64,000 nt of DNA from JAHEKD01 sp965215945 (GCA_965215945.1 CBDCFC010000031.1:1-64000); one strand, 5' to 3'. Shown: positions 36,284 through 45,718, counted from the first letter of the stretch. The notes: a model not told the origin generated them from the letters alone. Made by a program: numbers and translations.

Positions 36284-37390
36284 TCACTGTAATGATTCTG
36301 CGTAGGCAGCACCAAGATTCGCATTAGATTTCTGTGCGCCGGCCCAGAATGGTACAGCGATTTCAGCAAACGCTTTTTGTGAATCCCAAACCTTTTTAAA
36401 GAACTCATTTTCTTGTGCATTTTTCTCTAATGCTGCACGCGCTGCATTCATATACTCAGAAAAATAATCCTCGGGTGTATCGTGTAACTGAACGCCATGA
36501 TTTTCTGTCAAATCTTTCAGCGCTTTACCATTCTCGTAAATACGATAGCTCATTGACTTGATCAGTGATGCATTAGCAGCCACTTGCATGGATTTTTGCT
36601 GATGCGGGGTTAATGAATTCCATATATCACCGTTGATATACATATCAGCATTCACCACTACTTGATGCAAACCCTGTAAATAATAATGTTTTAGCACTTT
36701 TTGGAAACCAAACACGCTGTCAGGTTTTGGACAACACCATTCCGCCGCATCGATAGTGCCTTTTTCAAGCGCAGGCAGAATATCACCGCCACCCATCGCT
36801 ACCGAGGCTACGCCGATATCTTTATAAGTCTGACCTGGAATACCTGGAGGTGTGCGGAAACGATACTTGCGAAAATCTTCCATCGAATTAATCGGTTCGC
36901 TAAACCAACCTAATGCTTCTGGACCAACCGGCTGCAACATCAGACCTTTTACATTGACGCCCATTTCAGTCCAAAGCTCATCATAAAGCTCTTTGCCGCC
37001 ACCATATAAAAACCAGGAAACGAATGCGATGTTATCAATTCCGACACCTGCACCTGCAACGGGTGATCCGAATAACATAGCGGCTGGATGTTTCCCAGAC
37101 CAGTAGTGTGTCCAGGCAAAGCCTCCTTCGATCAAGCCCTTATCTACGGCATCAAGGGTTTCTTTAACGCCCACCACGGCACCGGCAGGCAAGACTTCGA
37201 TTTGAACTGTGCCATCAGTCAAATCCGCAACGTCTTTGGCGAATTCATTGAGCATAGTCACTTCATCGGCGGTGGTAGGAATAACTGACTGGATTCGAAT
37301 TTTAACTTCATCTGCCTGTACAGCCTGGGACAAAAACATCACTGTAAAAATCAGACAAACAGTTACCTTCAATTTCTTAACCATTTGCAT
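36284..37390 (-). CDS. dctP: TRAP transporter solute-binding protein DctP
   Basis: About 368 residues from the ATG at 37390, chosen because AGAGGA precedes it and a signal peptide follows (VCLIFTVMFLSQAVQA). The mature part has IRIQSVIPTTADEVTMLNEF, VLPAGAVVGVKETLDAVDKG and MGGGDILPALEKGTIDAAEW, with the conserved Arg of the ligand site in YRFRTPPGIPG. It captures a carboxylate or sulfonate in the periplasm. It is the first gene of the minus-strand operon, divergent from the LacI regulator. Confidence 0.93.
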   Translation of the reverse strand: MQMVKKLKVTVCLIFTVMFLSQAVQADEVKIRIQSVIPTTADEVTMLNEFAKDVADLTDGTVQIEVLPAGAVVGVKETLDAVDKGLIEGGFAWTHYWSGKHPAAMLFGSPVAGAGVGIDNIAFVSWFLYGGGKELYDELWTEMGVNVKGLMLQPVGPEALGWFSEPINSMEDFRKYRFRTPPGIPGQTYKDIGVASVAMGGGDILPALEKGTIDAAEWCCPKPDSVFGFQKVLKHYYLQGLHQVVVNADMYINGDIWNSLTPHQQKSMQVAANASLIKSMSYRIYENGKALKDLTENHGVQLHDTPEDYFSEYMNAARAALEKNAQENEFFKKVWDSQKAFAEIAVPFWAGAQKSNANLGAAYAESLQ

Positions 37391-37472
37391 TATCAATCCT
37401 CTGTTGTAAATGTGATTCTGAACCGCAGAATTATTTTTCTCGGTTCGCTGTTTAGACGCATAACTGTGAAAA

Positions 37473-37486
37473 TGTAAGCGCTTACA
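37473..37486. promoter_or_regulatory. LacI-family operator
   Basis: TGTAAGCGCTTACA, a 14-bp perfect palindrome with central CG, the form bound by LacI/PurR-type repressors. It lies in the 120-base divergent space between dctP (83 bases away) and the lacI-type gene (24 bases away), so it probably controls both. Confidence 0.8.
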
Positions 37487-37510
37487 ATATAATAACCCAA
37501 TGGAGTTATA

Positions 37511-38584
37511 TTGCAAGTCATGAAGACTCAAACAAGACAGGAAATTAAAAAACGTTCATCTAAGTCAAACAGCAAGATCACCATTGATGATATTGCCAAG
37601 GCTGCTGGTGTATCTACTGCAACTGTGTCGCGAGCATTGAACATGCCAGACACCGTTAGTGAATCATTGCGTGAAAAAATAAATCAAACCATTAATCAAA
37701 TTGGCTACATTCCCTCTGGTGCTGCACGGGCATTAGCTTCCAATAGATCGTTCACTGTTGGTGCAATACTACCCACTTTAGATAACGCGATTTTTTCTGC
37801 TTCAATCGCCGCTTTTGAACAAACCTTGTCGGATAATAACTATACGCTTTTAGTTACTGTGTCTAACTATGACCATGAACATGAAACAATCCAGTTGCGA
37901 AAATTATTAGAACGTGGTGTTGATGCAATATTATTGGTCGGACTTGACCATTCCGAGCAAACCTGGCAGTTAATTGAAACATCCACTCGCTGTGCGGTTT
38001 CTATTTGGGGTAATTCAATCAAAGCTAAAATCCCCTGCATCGGATTCGATAATGCTAAACCAGCACAAGAAGCAGTTGAACACTTAATCTCACTCGGACA
38101 TCAACGCATTGGCATGATTGCTGGAATTACCAAGGGTAACGATCGTGCCAGAGCACGGAAGAGAGGCGTATTAAGAGGACTTAAAACAGCTGGACTCCAA
38201 ATAGATGAAAATTTGTTTATTGAAAAAGAATATACCCATCAGGCAGGACGTGACGGCTTTAATGAATTAATGTGCCAGGCCAACTCACCAACGGCGATGC
38301 TTTGCGGAAATGACGTGCTGGCCATGGGAGCAATTTTTGAAGCTCAAGCCCGGTCTATGAAAGTACCTGAAGATATATCAATCATCGGCTATGACAATTT
38401 ACCCATCACCAAACACATGCAACCATCCTTAACAACAATCAATGTCCCTTCAGCAGAGATTGGTCAACGTGCAGCTAATTCTGTAATTGAATATCTTGTA
38501 AATGAAATACCGATACGTTCACAAACACTCCAGGCAAAACTATTGGTACGCAGTACGACCCTACCACCAAAAATCAACTGTTAA
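37511..38584 (+). CDS. LacI-family transcriptional regulator
   Basis: 357 residues. The HTH ITIDDIAKAAGVSTATVSRA is followed by the hinge GAARALASNRSFTVGAILP and a periplasmic-binding-type effector domain (GVDAILLVGLDHSE, LISLGHQRIGMIAG). The start is probably the TTG at 37511 because GGAG sits 5 bases before it; the ATG at 37520 has no well-placed ribosome site. It should sense a substrate or intermediate of the catabolic cluster and act on the palindrome at 37473. Its stop overlaps the convergent GMC gene by 4 bases. Confidence 0.92.
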   Translation: MQVMKTQTRQEIKKRSSKSNSKITIDDIAKAAGVSTATVSRALNMPDTVSESLREKINQTINQIGYIPSGAARALASNRSFTVGAILPTLDNAIFSASIAAFEQTLSDNNYTLLVTVSNYDHEHETIQLRKLLERGVDAILLVGLDHSEQTWQLIETSTRCAVSIWGNSIKAKIPCIGFDNAKPAQEAVEHLISLGHQRIGMIAGITKGNDRARARKRGVLRGLKTAGLQIDENLFIEKEYTHQAGRDGFNELMCQANSPTAMLCGNDVLAMGAIFEAQARSMKVPEDISIIGYDNLPITKHMQPSLTTINVPSAEIGQRAANSVIEYLVNEIPIRSQTLQAKLLVRSTTLPPKINC

Positions 38585-40194
38585 GTATTATCTGCCAAAA
38601 TCATATCGCTTGCTTTTTCTGCAATCATGATAGTAGGTGCATTGGTATTACCCGAAACTATTTCCGGCATGATTGATGCATCAACTACACGCAGCCCTTC
38701 AATACCAAGGACTTTAAGATTGGCATCAACAACAGACTTTTCATCGTTACCCATTTTGCAGGTGCTGGTGGGATGATAAATAGTTTGGCTGTACCGTTTG
38801 ACCGCTTCTAACAGTTCTTCATCAGATTGGTATTCTTTACCAGGTACAAATTCATCGATTATGTAATCTTTTAATGCTGGTGCTGAGGCTATTTTTCTGG
38901 CCACTTTTACCCCGTTTACTGCTGTAGCTCTATCCAGTTCGGTAGAAAGATAGTTAGGCTGAATTTCAGGATAGACCGTTGCATCAGGCGATTTGATCTT
39001 TACATAACCACGACTCTGCGGACGCAACTGACACACGGAGGAAGTAAATGCCGAGAACTTATGCGGTCCGTCACCTGGTTTATCCGCGCTCAACGGCTGC
39101 ATGTGAAATTGAATATCAGGCCGGGAAACATCAGGATTGGACCGTGTAAATATGCAGACCTGGCTCGCGGCCAACGTCATAGGGCCGGAACGATTCAACA
39201 TATATTGCAGACCAATCCAGAATTTTTTAAGCGGATTATTGACTTCATCATTCAAGGTAGGCTGATTGGTTTTGTGTACTAATCGGACCTGTAAATGATC
39301 CTGTAGCGACTCACCCACGCCAGGCAAATGATTAACCACAGGAATTTCCAATGATTGAAGCAGATCACCATTGCCAATGCCGGAACATTGCAAAATCTGT
39401 GGTGAACCTATTGCACCGGCCGCCAGGATTATTTCCCTGCTGCAGCGAGCTTTTTTTACCTGGCCATCTTCTAAATATTCAACACTGACTGCTTTGCGAT
39501 TATCGAAATCAAGCCTGGTGACTTGAGCACGCGTTATTACTTGCAAGTTTTCACGGTTTAATGCCGGCTTGAGAAAACCCTTTGCTGTGCTCCAACGAAT
39601 ACCTCTATGTGCTGTTTGTTGAAAATAGGCGACGCCTTCCTGTTCTTCACCATTGTAATCCGCATTTCTAGGGATGCCGACTTGTGTTGCGGCCTCGATA
39701 AACTGCTCGGCAATTTTGCGGCGTAGACGTAGATCCGAAACCTTTAGCGGCCCGCCTACACCATGATATTCACTCTCTCCGTGCTCCTGATCTTCAGACT
39801 TTTTGAAATACGGTAACACTTGTTCATAACTCCAACCTTTGTTGCCGAGTTCAGCCCAGCGATCATAATCCTGTTTTTGCCCACGCACATAAAGCAAACC
39901 GTTTAACGAACTTGAACCACCAAGCACCTTTCCTCGCGGCCATTGCAGTTGCCGATTGGCAATCCCAGGATCCGGTTCAGTCACATAACACCAGTCTGTA
40001 GCCGGGTTGTGCATGGTTTTGAAATAGCCAACTGGAATGTGTATCCACGGGCTAGTGTCTTTGCCACCCGCCTCTAACAGTAACACTTTATTGGAGTTAT
40101 CAGCTGATAATCGATTTGCCAAAACACAACCGGCCGAGCCGGCCCCAATAATGATGAAATCATATTGATGTTTACTCAATAGTTTGTCGATCAA
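38581..40194 (-). CDS. GMC-family FAD oxidoreductase (choline dehydrogenase-like)
   Basis: 537 residues. FAD-binding YDFIIIGAGSAGCVLANRLS and LLLEAGG. GMC signature 1 in QWPRGKVLGGSSSLNGLLY, and signature 2 GAIGSPQILQCSGIG. The catalytic His lies in YHPTSTCKMGNDE. It oxidises a primary or secondary alcohol. In this cluster it may perform the first oxidation of the imported alcohol, feeding the aldehyde and hydroxyacid steps; the substrate is not known. Confidence 0.92.
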   Translation of the reverse strand: MIDKLLSKHQYDFIIIGAGSAGCVLANRLSADNSNKVLLLEAGGKDTSPWIHIPVGYFKTMHNPATDWCYVTEPDPGIANRQLQWPRGKVLGGSSSLNGLLYVRGQKQDYDRWAELGNKGWSYEQVLPYFKKSEDQEHGESEYHGVGGPLKVSDLRLRRKIAEQFIEAATQVGIPRNADYNGEEQEGVAYFQQTAHRGIRWSTAKGFLKPALNRENLQVITRAQVTRLDFDNRKAVSVEYLEDGQVKKARCSREIILAAGAIGSPQILQCSGIGNGDLLQSLEIPVVNHLPGVGESLQDHLQVRLVHKTNQPTLNDEVNNPLKKFWIGLQYMLNRSGPMTLAASQVCIFTRSNPDVSRPDIQFHMQPLSADKPGDGPHKFSAFTSSVCQLRPQSRGYVKIKSPDATVYPEIQPNYLSTELDRATAVNGVKVARKIASAPALKDYIIDEFVPGKEYQSDEELLEAVKRYSQTIYHPTSTCKMGNDEKSVVDANLKVLGIEGLRVVDASIMPEIVSGNTNAPTIMIAEKASDMILADNT

Positions 40195-40311
40195 CCATAC
40201 GTTTAAGTGTGTGGTAACTTAAACGGTATTCAATTAGTCGTCAAATAAACATATTTTCAAGCTTAAATTACTGTGGCTGAATTACTGCAATATATTGGTT
40301 TTCACTTCTTC

Positions 40312-40584
40312 TTAGTAATTAACAGAAGTCGGCTTAGCCAAGTTAAATCGAATCAATCCGATAATACTGATTAATATCCACGATATCTGAATCAGTGCGG
40401 AAGCGAGATTAAAATTATGCACAAGACTAACTAAAACAAAACTTGCTGCCATTAAATTCATTAAAATATAAACATTACCTGAGCCCTGGATTTTCCCAAT
40501 TTGAAGCAAAAAATATGAGAGCATGTACAACACAAATCCTGCTACCCCTATTGCCTGATAAATCTCTGTTGATGCAGCTTCCAT
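40312..40584 (-). CDS. Small membrane protein, CBU_0592-like
   Basis: 90 residues with three predicted helices: IGVAGFVLYMLSYFLLQIG, VYILMNLMAASFVLVSLVH and LIQISWILISIIGLIRF. The Q and N positions in the first two helices match the CBU_0592-type domain. Function unknown. Stand-alone gene with about 110 bases on each side. Confidence 0.75.
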   Translation of the reverse strand: MEAASTEIYQAIGVAGFVLYMLSYFLLQIGKIQGSGNVYILMNLMAASFVLVSLVHNFNLASALIQISWILISIIGLIRFNLAKPTSVNY

Positions 40585-40700
40585 TTTAGTCTCCGGTTTA
40601 TTATTTTAACTGGTTGTCTTTGAAACAATCGTAGATAATATAAAAGGAGCTGTTGCTGTTTTCTGTGACCTAGTTCACAAAGTAGAACTATTTTTAGTAT

Positions 40701-40970
40701 TTATTGCATAACAGTTGCAGGAACAAGTAATGAATCAAGTTTTCCTTGCTGCTCAAGTGCATATAAATCATCAAAACCGCCAATACGTTCTTCATTAATA
40801 AAAATATGAGGTATTGTTTTACGTTGACTCCGGACTTCCATTTCACTATGCTTTTTAGGATTTGCGAGCATATTAATTTCTTCAAATTGTGCTTGCTTTA
40901 GTTTGAACAATTTTTTAGCCATGTGACAATAACCGCATAGCGGACTAGTATAAATTTCGATTTTTGGCAT
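40701..40970 (-). CDS. Glutaredoxin (GrxC-like)
   Basis: 89 residues. PKIEIYTSPLCGYCHMAKKL has the CxxC active site (CGYC), and TIPHIFINEERIGGFDDLYAL holds the cis-Pro and the glutathione-binding GGFDD. It reduces disulfides or mixed glutathione disulfides. Monocistronic. Confidence 0.92.
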   Translation of the reverse strand: MPKIEIYTSPLCGYCHMAKKLFKLKQAQFEEINMLANPKKHSEMEVRSQRKTIPHIFINEERIGGFDDLYALEQQGKLDSLLVPATVMQ

Positions 40971-41092
40971 TCCTGGAACCCTTATTTCTTACTTTTATAT
41001 ATAACAATTCAGACAACAAATTCTAATCTATCCAAAGTAACAGGAATTTGCTACTTCTCAGATTAAACAATTTAGGAATGCCCTGAGCGGAG

Positions 41093-42022
41093 TTAACCCA
41101 ATCCGGAAATCAAACCCTGCTCACTTTTGAAAATTCCGGTTATCCAATCAATAACGCAACGAGTTTTGGGGTTGCTGTGAAAATCAGAATGTAGCAACAA
41201 CCATGCTTCATAGTTTACCGGTGGCTTATTACCGCTGATGCGAATCAGTGAATCATCCTTGTCGCCACTATAGCAAGGTAACATTCCAATGCCTAATCCC
41301 GTGTTAATTGCTTTTTTATGAGTACCGGCATCACTGCTCTTTATTATCGGTTCAGGCTTTACCATCGTTCTGGCAAGCCACCGTGCTTCGGGTAGATGGG
41401 TGTAATCCTCATCATAAGTCACCCAATCCAGTTCCCGCGACTTATAGTTTGACCAATCATTATCAACATCAACACTAGCATACAAAGCTACTCCTACATC
41501 GCCCATTTTCCTGGCTACAGTATTTACCAAGGTTGGTTTAGAAAAACGAATCGCAACATCCATCTCTCTTTTGTTGAAGCTTAGATTTAAATTACTCCCA
41601 ATAAATTCCAGATTTAATTTAGGATATTTTCTTCTTAGCCCTGATACACGGGGCAAAAGACAATACATAACAAAAGATTCAACACTTGTAATTCTTACCG
41701 TTCCATCAATTTCCCTGGTGGAATTTTCCCGATAGCGCTCGAACCAGGCTGCTTGTTCAGCCATTATTTGCGCTTTTTGATAAACATCCACTCCATCAGT
41801 TGTGGAAACATAAACCCCATCTTTTTTCCTGACCAGTCGTGCACCAGTATTTTTCTCTAGCTCAGCAATTCGACGAGAAATCGTTGAAGGATGCACATCC
41901 AAAATCTTTGCTGTCTTGGCAATCGTACCTTCATTCACTAGAATATATAAGGTACGAATTTGTTCCCAATTTAATGTCGTAACTGATGATGGCATAAGAA
42001 ACGAAGTTGTGCATTTATGCAA
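41093..42022 (-). CDS. LysR-family transcriptional regulator
   Basis: 309 residues. The HTH LNWEQIRTLYILVNEGTIAK and ILDVHPSTISRRIAELEKNT are followed by a periplasmic-binding-like effector domain (VRITSVESFVMYCLLPRVSG). Start at 42022; the Met at residue 10 is possible. No obvious target on its own strand; it is divergent from the zinc locus over a 459-base space, but that locus has its own Zur box. Confidence 0.9.
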   Translation of the reverse strand: MHKCTTSFLMPSSVTTLNWEQIRTLYILVNEGTIAKTAKILDVHPSTISRRIAELEKNTGARLVRKKDGVYVSTTDGVDVYQKAQIMAEQAAWFERYRENSTREIDGTVRITSVESFVMYCLLPRVSGLRRKYPKLNLEFIGSNLNLSFNKREMDVAIRFSKPTLVNTVARKMGDVGVALYASVDVDNDWSNYKSRELDWVTYDEDYTHLPEARWLARTMVKPEPIIKSSDAGTHKKAINTGLGIGMLPCYSGDKDDSLIRISGNKPPVNYEAWLLLHSDFHSNPKTRCVIDWITGIFKSEQGLISGLG

Positions 42023-42426
42023 ATATATTATGCACTAATGCATATTGATTCTCTAGCACTTTAATAGTAATTTCCCCGTCGTGTTATGTGATGTTTAATA
42101 GTTTTAATTAACTATTTTGGTTTTTCATTGTGATTTAAAGCCTTTCTCTTATGCTTAAGAAAGCTTCTTTTCTTTGATTTTCAAGCTTAGATCATTTAAT
42201 CTTCAACTTATTGAACTAAGGACCGACCTCATTAGCCTCACTAAAATAAGCTCCCTCGTTCAGTTTCATACCACAGCAGGATCGTTTTGAACGCTTCCCA
42301 AACGGCTTGCAACCATGTCAGCAACCAATAAACTTCAGGGTTTCATTCATGCTCTTTACGGTCACTTAGGCACGCTGCCGTTAAGCATTCACCAACTTAA
42401 AATTCAGTAACTATTTTAATTTATTA
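42023..42426. other. Non-coding interval between lysR and the zinc locus
   Basis: About 400 bases. AT-rich next to lysR, with several A/T tracts that could be its promoter. From 42230 to 42400 the base composition rises in GC, but I see no supported ORF, tRNA or strong hairpin. Confidence 0.5.
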
Positions 42427-42449
42427 AAATGTTATGTTATAACGTAGCC
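42427..42449. promoter_or_regulatory. Zur box upstream of the zinc locus
   Basis: AATGTTATGTTATAACGTAG contains GTTATGTTATAAC (42431-42443), which matches the gammaproteobacterial Zur consensus with GTTATA..ATAAC half-sites. It lies 39 bases before the start of the His-rich protein gene, over the expected promoter, so zinc should repress the locus. Confidence 0.8.
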
Positions 42450-42481
42450 ATTCTTTAGTCTCAAATCACAGGTACTAACCA

Positions 42482-43150
42482 ATGAAAAACCAAATCACAT
42501 TTTTGTTTTGCTGCTTAAGCGTAACAGCAATGTCCCACGCCCAAACAACCCGCCAGCATGATTCCCATGCACATGGCATTGGAGAGCTAAATGTTGTACT
42601 AGAAGGTGATGAATTGGCTATGGAGTTGATCAGTCCGGCCGCAAATATAGTGGGTTTTGAACATGCGCCATCTAATGATGAACAAAAAGCCGCCGTAGCC
42701 CAGGCAGAAGAGGCATTAAAACAAGTTGATAAGTTATTCGTATTATCCGAGCAAGCTGGCTGTCAAGCTGAACATGTTCATGTTGAGTCTGAACTACTTG
42801 AGGGACATGAAGATGAAGAACACCATGATGATGAGCATGCACACGAAGAACCTCATGATGAGGAACACGCACATGAAGAGCATGCCGATGAACATCACGA
42901 AGACGAACATGCCCATGAAGATCATGCTGATGAGGAGCACCATGACGAACATGAGCATCAAGAAGAAGTACACTCAGAATTTCATGTTGAATATGAATTT
43001 CATTGTGACGATGTAGAGAAATTGACTCAGATTCAAGTCAATCTATTCGAAACCTTTCCGGCTACAGAAACATTAAATGTTCAATTGCTCACGCCAGATC
43101 AGCAAACTGCCATAAGTTTGGACAAAGATAACGCTAATATTGAACTGTAA
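42482..43150 (+). CDS. Periplasmic zinc-binding protein ZrgA-like (DUF2796)
   Basis: 222 residues. Signal peptide MKNQITFLFCCLSVTAMSHA. The mature N-terminus HDSHAHGIGELNVVLEGDEL then ELISPAANIVGFEHAP is the DUF2796 motif. Residues about 105-162 are a His/Asp/Glu-rich stretch with tandem HAHEE, HADEHHED and HDEHEH units, a zinc-chelating tail. The C-terminal domain has FHVEYEFHCDDVEKLTQIQV. ZrgA of Vibrio helps take up zinc. It heads an operon with an ABC ATPase, an FtsX-type permease and a DUF3299 protein. Confidence 0.9.
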   Translation: MKNQITFLFCCLSVTAMSHAQTTRQHDSHAHGIGELNVVLEGDELAMELISPAANIVGFEHAPSNDEQKAAVAQAEEALKQVDKLFVLSEQAGCQAEHVHVESELLEGHEDEEHHDDEHAHEEPHDEEHAHEEHADEHHEDEHAHEDHADEEHHDEHEHQEEVHSEFHVEYEFHCDDVEKLTQIQVNLFETFPATETLNVQLLTPDQQTAISLDKDNANIEL

Positions 43151-43200
43151 ATAGTTAGATTTGATTGATCTATGGGGCCGTAGAGTTGTAATCTAAACCT

Positions 43201-43908
43201 GTGCCAAAACCGATCGTCGAAATAAACCAGCTGGTTTTTAGCTGGAACCAGCATTTTGATCCAGTATTGGATATTGAAAATTTGTCCATTCAACCCGGGC
43301 AAAGCTTATTCATTCAGGGCCCGAGCGGTAGCGGTAAAACCAGTTTACTCAACTTGATTGGTGTGGTGACAACCCCTAATTCGGGACTCGTCAAGATTCT
43401 TGATCAAGATGTGAGTGAATTAAAAGGCTCAGCTAAAGACAAATTCAGGGCCGATCATATTGGTTTTATTTTCCAACAGTTCAACCTGGTTCCGTATCTA
43501 TCAGTACTGGAAAATGTAACCCTGCCCTGCTATTTTTCTAAGCCGAGAAAATCCAAAACTGCGAACCTTGATACTCAAGCACATCGCTTATTAACGGATC
43601 TTGGGATGGCAGAGGGCAAACTACTAAACAAGCCTGTTACTGAGTTGAGTGTTGGTCAACAACAGCGAGTTGCTGCAGCTAGAGCCTTGATCGGAAAGCC
43701 AGAAATTATCATCGCTGATGAGCCAACCTCGGCACTCGATAGTGATGCACGTGAGGCGTTTATTGAATTATTGTTCCAGGAGTGCAAACAATCCAAGTCC
43801 ACGTTAATATTCGTCAGTCATGATCGCAGCTTGGCCAAATTATTCGATCAACAAATTGATTTGCCCAGCATCAATCGGGCATCAATAAAGTCTGCCCCCG
43901 TGCATTAA
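43201..43908 (+). CDS. LolD/MacB-type ABC transporter ATPase
   Basis: 235 residues, GTG start. Walker A GPSGSGKTSLLNLIG, Q-loop FIFQQFNLVPYLSVLENV, signature LSVGQQQRVAAARAL, Walker B IIIADEPTSALD, H-loop FVSHDRSL. It pairs with the FtsX-type permease that starts 2 bases later. In the ZrgA locus it likely powers an envelope process linked to zinc handling rather than classical import. Confidence 0.93.
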   Translation: MPKPIVEINQLVFSWNQHFDPVLDIENLSIQPGQSLFIQGPSGSGKTSLLNLIGVVTTPNSGLVKILDQDVSELKGSAKDKFRADHIGFIFQQFNLVPYLSVLENVTLPCYFSKPRKSKTANLDTQAHRLLTDLGMAEGKLLNKPVTELSVGQQQRVAAARALIGKPEIIIADEPTSALDSDAREAFIELLFQECKQSKSTLIFVSHDRSLAKLFDQQIDLPSINRASIKSAPVH

Positions 43909-43910
43909 AC

Positions 43911-45170
43911 GTGTACTTACTTGGCCTCGCTTTCAAAAGTCTGCGTAATCGCAAATTTACCGCGATTCTGACTGTAGCCACAATTGCCCTTAGTGTCGCT
44001 TTGCTCTTAGCCGTTGAGCGGGTCAGAAACGATGCCAAGCTTAGCTTTACTAATACAATATCCGGCACTGATTTGATAGTTGGCGCGCGCAGTGGTTCGA
44101 TTCAATTGTTACTGTACTCAGTGTTCCGCATCGGTAATCCAACCAATAATATTTCGTGGGAAAGCTATGAAGATATCAGTAACAATCGTTTGGTTGATTG
44201 GTCGATACCCATTTCTTTGGGCGATTCGCATCGGGGTTATCGGGTTATGGGCACGAGTACAGATTATTTCGAGCATTTTCGTTATAGGCGCGATCAGCCT
44301 CTGCTATTCGCTGCGGGAGATAGATTTGTTGACGTTTATGACGCGGTTATCGGAGCAGAAGTTGCAAAAGCACTGAATTACAGTGTTGGCTCTGAGATTG
44401 TGATTGCACACGGCAGTGGTGAAGTCAGTTTTATCGATCATGCTGACAAACCGTTTACTGTGGTGGGGATACTTGAACGTACTGGCACACCAGTTGACCA
44501 AACCGTTCATGTCAGCCTTGAAGGCATTGAAGCGATTCATATCGACTGGCAAGGCGGTGCCCCCATACCCGGTTTGAAAATTGATGCTGAACGCGCCAAA
44601 GCCATGGATTTGTCACCCAAGGTGATCACCGCCTTTATGCTGGGATTAAAGTCGCGCATCAGTACTTTTAAGTTGCAACGTGAAATCAACGAATACCCAG
44701 AGGAACCATTACTGGCGATCATTCCAGGCGTAGCCTTGCAGGAATTATGGAATTTGATGAGCGTGGCGGAACAAGCCCTATTGATTATTTCAGCTTTTGT
44801 GGTGGCGATTGGACTGGTCGGCATGCTGGCGATGATTCTTTCCAGCCTCAATGAACGCCGCCGGGAAATGGCGGTTTTGCGTTCCACTGGCGCCCGACCC
44901 ATGCATATAGTAGGCTTATTGGTCAGCGAAGCAACATTACTGGCCATTTTAGGTGTTATTTGCGGTGTGGTTTTGTTTTATGCTTTACTTTTATTAACCG
45001 CTCCCATTATAGAAAGCGAATTTGGACTGATCATTTCGGTTAAAATGTTGTCATTGTATGAACTAGGATTATTGGCAATTGTCATAATTAGTGCAATTTT
45101 AATGGGCTTGATTCCTGCTTATAGGGCTTATAAAAATTCACTTAGTGATGGAATATCGATAAAACTATGA
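43911..45170 (+). CDS. FtsX/MacB-type ABC transporter permease
   Basis: 419 residues, GTG start. The first helix follows SLRNRKFTAILTVATIALSV, then a large periplasmic domain (TISGTDLIVGARSGSIQLLL ...) and three helices at the C-terminus with MILSSLNERRREMAVLRSTG ARP, the typical FtsX-fold coupling loop. Four-helix mechanotransmission permease, partner of the ATPase. Its stop overlaps the next start by 4 bases. Confidence 0.92.
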   Translation: MYLLGLAFKSLRNRKFTAILTVATIALSVALLLAVERVRNDAKLSFTNTISGTDLIVGARSGSIQLLLYSVFRIGNPTNNISWESYEDISNNRLVDWSIPISLGDSHRGYRVMGTSTDYFEHFRYRRDQPLLFAAGDRFVDVYDAVIGAEVAKALNYSVGSEIVIAHGSGEVSFIDHADKPFTVVGILERTGTPVDQTVHVSLEGIEAIHIDWQGGAPIPGLKIDAERAKAMDLSPKVITAFMLGLKSRISTFKLQREINEYPEEPLLAIIPGVALQELWNLMSVAEQALLIISAFVVAIGLVGMLAMILSSLNERRREMAVLRSTGARPMHIVGLLVSEATLLAILGVICGVVLFYALLLLTAPIIESEFGLIISVKMLSLYELGLLAIVIISAILMGLIPAYRAYKNSLSDGISIKL

Positions 45171-45718
45171 AGATGAAAAAATTAATTACTTTAGTTTACG
45201 GCGCTGCTCTCATCCTGGGCCTCAATGCTTTTGCTAAAGAACAACAGGTATTGGACTTAAACTGGGAAGACCTAGTCCCGGACGATTACGTTTTTATTAA
45301 TCCACTGGATAAGCTCTCCGATGAGGAATATTATGCGCTGACCGACGATAGCGAAAAAGCGCAGGAATTAATGGCAGAATTAAAGAGATTGATGGACTTT
45401 GCACCTGTAGTCGACGATCTCAACGGCAAAACCGTACGCATATCCGGTTACGCCGTACCACTGGATTTCGACGCACAAACCGTGCGAGAATTTCTACTCG
45501 TACCTTATTTCGGCGCCTGTATTCATGTTCCCCCTCCTCCTGGCAATCAAACCGTTTATGTCACCAGCGAAAAAGGGCTTGAGATGGAAGGCCTGTGGGA
45601 CCCGATAAGTGTGATCGGCAAATTGGAAACCGTTCATGTCAGCAGCGACTTGGCCGAAGCGGGATATTCAATTGCCGCTAACGACGTTGAACCTTATAAG
45701 TGGCCCGTGGAAGATTAA
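45167..45718 (+). CDS. DUF3299 periplasmic protein of the zinc locus
   Basis: 183 residues with signal peptide LITLVYGAALILGLNAFA. The mature protein has LNWEDLVPDDYVF, VRISGYAVPLDFDAQTVREF and YFGACIHVPPPPGNQTVYV, the DUF3299 core with a conserved Cys-His that may bind metal. It completes the Zur-controlled operon. The next bases after its stop are the tRNA fragment that bounds the islands. Confidence 0.9.
   Translation: MKMKKLITLVYGAALILGLNAFAKEQQVLDLNWEDLVPDDYVFINPLDKLSDEEYYALTDDSEKAQELMAELKRLMDFAPVVDDLNGKTVRISGYAVPLDFDAQTVREFLLVPYFGACIHVPPPPGNQTVYVTSEKGLEMEGLWDPISVIGKLETVHVSSDLAEAGYSIAANDVEPYKWPVED

Noticed and set aside
42230..42400. Small gene or RNA upstream of the zinc locus
   Set aside because: Composition differs slightly from its surroundings, but there is no start with a ribosome site, no lasting frame and no strong structure.
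42672..43016. Extra genes in the His-rich region of the ZrgA-like gene
   Set aside because: Open frames there arise from the repetitive GAT/CAT/GAA codons of the true gene and show low-complexity translations in the other frames.
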